From: Oscillospiraceae bacterium
GTDB taxonomy: Bacteria; Bacillota; Clostridia; Oscillospirales; Oscillospiraceae
Length of the DNA: 6,758 bases
Reading direction: 5' to 3'
Assembly: GCA_017539635.1 (NCBI GenBank)
Contig: JAFYCQ010000004.1
Location: 1-6,758, forward strand
The notes under the pieces: generated by a model
Databases searched by the model: none
Seen by the model: the letters and a program-made list of their open reading frames with translations, nothing else
What the model was told of the DNA's origin: nothing
Made by a program: the position numbers and the translations under genes
Part shown: positions 6,228 to 6,758 of the stretch, piece by piece
Layout of the letters: each line of letters opens with the position of its first letter
Position numbering within the stretch: position 1 is the first letter of the stretch

Positions 6228-6758
6228 CTACATTTTTTTCAGAAGCTCGCTTTTGAGCGTGGAGATGATGCGCTTTTCCAGACGGCTTATGTAGGACTGG
6301 GATATGCCAAGAATGTCAGCGACATCCTTCTGGGTGCGCTCCGGCTCGCCGTTAAGCCCGAACCGCATGACGACTATCTCCCGCTCCCGGGGACTGAGAT
6401 GCTCGATGGCCTCCCTGAGCAGCTGCCTGTCGGCGTCTTCTTCCAAAGGGCGCATGATGGTGTCCTCGTCGGTGCCCAGAATATCGGAGAGCAGCAGCTC
6501 GTTTCCGTCCCAGTCGCTTTTTAATGGCTCCTCAAAGGAGACCTCCGTTCTCAGGGCGCTTGTTTTCCGCAGGTACATGAGTATTTCGTTTTCGATGCAC
6601 CGGCTGGCATAGGTGGCCAGCTTTATCTTTTTTACCGGGTCAAAGGTGTTTATGGCCTTAATAAGCCCGATCGTGCCTATGGATATGAGGTCCTCAATGT
6701 TTATCCCCGTGTTTTCAAACCTCCGGGCGATATATACTACGAGCCGAAGATTGTGCTC
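6228..6758 (-). CDS. sigE: Sporulation sigma factor SigE, C-terminal 176 aa (partial, 5' end outside window)
   Basis: The frame ending at TAG (6228-6230) is open to the right edge; the ATG at 6578 is internal, not the start. The fragment begins within region 2 ([20 protein letters not shown], then [18 protein letters not shown] and [22 protein letters not shown]), the core-binding and -10-recognition part. After a linker come [18 protein letters not shown] and the region 4 helix-turn-helix ([20 protein letters not shown]), which reads the -35 box. The [11 protein letters not shown] and [11 protein letters not shown] segments distinguish SigE from SigK, as I recall the Bacillus subtilis proteins. 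SigE is made as a membrane-associated pro-protein and is cleaved by SpoIIGA to drive early mother-cell transcription; the pro-sequence would lie in the roughly 60 residues missing here. Downstream is murI rather than the usual sigG. Confidence 0.95.
   Translation of the reverse strand, partial: EHNLRLVVYIARRFENTGINIEDLISIGTIGLIKAINTFDPVKKIKLATYASRCIENEILMYLRKTSALRTEVSFEEPLKSDWDGNELLLSDILGTDEDTIMRPLEEDADRQLLREAIEHLSPREREIVVMRFGLNGEPERTQKDVADILGISQSYISRLEKRIISTLKSELLKKM

Noticed and set aside
6304..6612. Plus-strand open frame opposite sigE
   Set aside because: It has a serine/arginine-rich translation typical of an antisense shadow. The minus strand encodes an unmistakable sigma factor.

Overview
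The window looks like chromosomal DNA from an endospore-forming Firmicute, probably a moderately GC-rich gut-type Clostridia. The main reason is the gene at the right edge: its translation is very close to sigma-E, the mother-cell sporulation sigma factor. Gram-positive-style lipoproteins, strong GGAGG-like ribosome binding sites and a NarL-type two-component pair fit the same group. The genus-level placement is inference.

Left half, plus strand (1-3648): the last 66 codons of a sensor histidine kinase overlap the start of its NarL/LuxR-type response regulator by 11 bp. After an 84-bp gap with a near-consensus vegetative promoter (TTGAAA-17-TATAAT) come two lipoprotein genes separated by 19 bp. 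The first has a Pro/Glu-rich tether, a region resembling the DUF3298/RsiV type and an Asp-rich calcium-loop-like motif. The second has a similar tether, a predicted right-handed beta-helix with regularly placed cysteines, and a separate small C-terminal beta domain. No terminator is visible between the regulator and the lipoproteins, so they could be read through from the two-component genes as well as from their own promoter. Their function is not known; a cell-surface sensing or wall-associated role is inference.

Middle: a strong hairpin (3658-3696) with a T-run on each side separates the two convergent units and can terminate transcription from both strands.

Right half, minus strand (6758-3695, reading leftwards): sigE (C-terminal 176 aa only) is followed after 60 bp by an operon of murI (glutamate racemase), an iron-siderophore-type ABC substrate-binding lipoprotein that overlaps murI by 11 bp, and a YgjP-like (DUF45) zinc metallopeptidase. 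This operon has its own extended -10 promoter inside the short gap after sigE. sigG, which commonly follows sigE in spore formers, is not there. The window is densely coded: no gene-free stretch exceeds 100 bp, and I see no tRNA, rRNA, mobile element or CRISPR. Most of the content is recognisable. The least-described part is the pair of lipoproteins under the two-component system.
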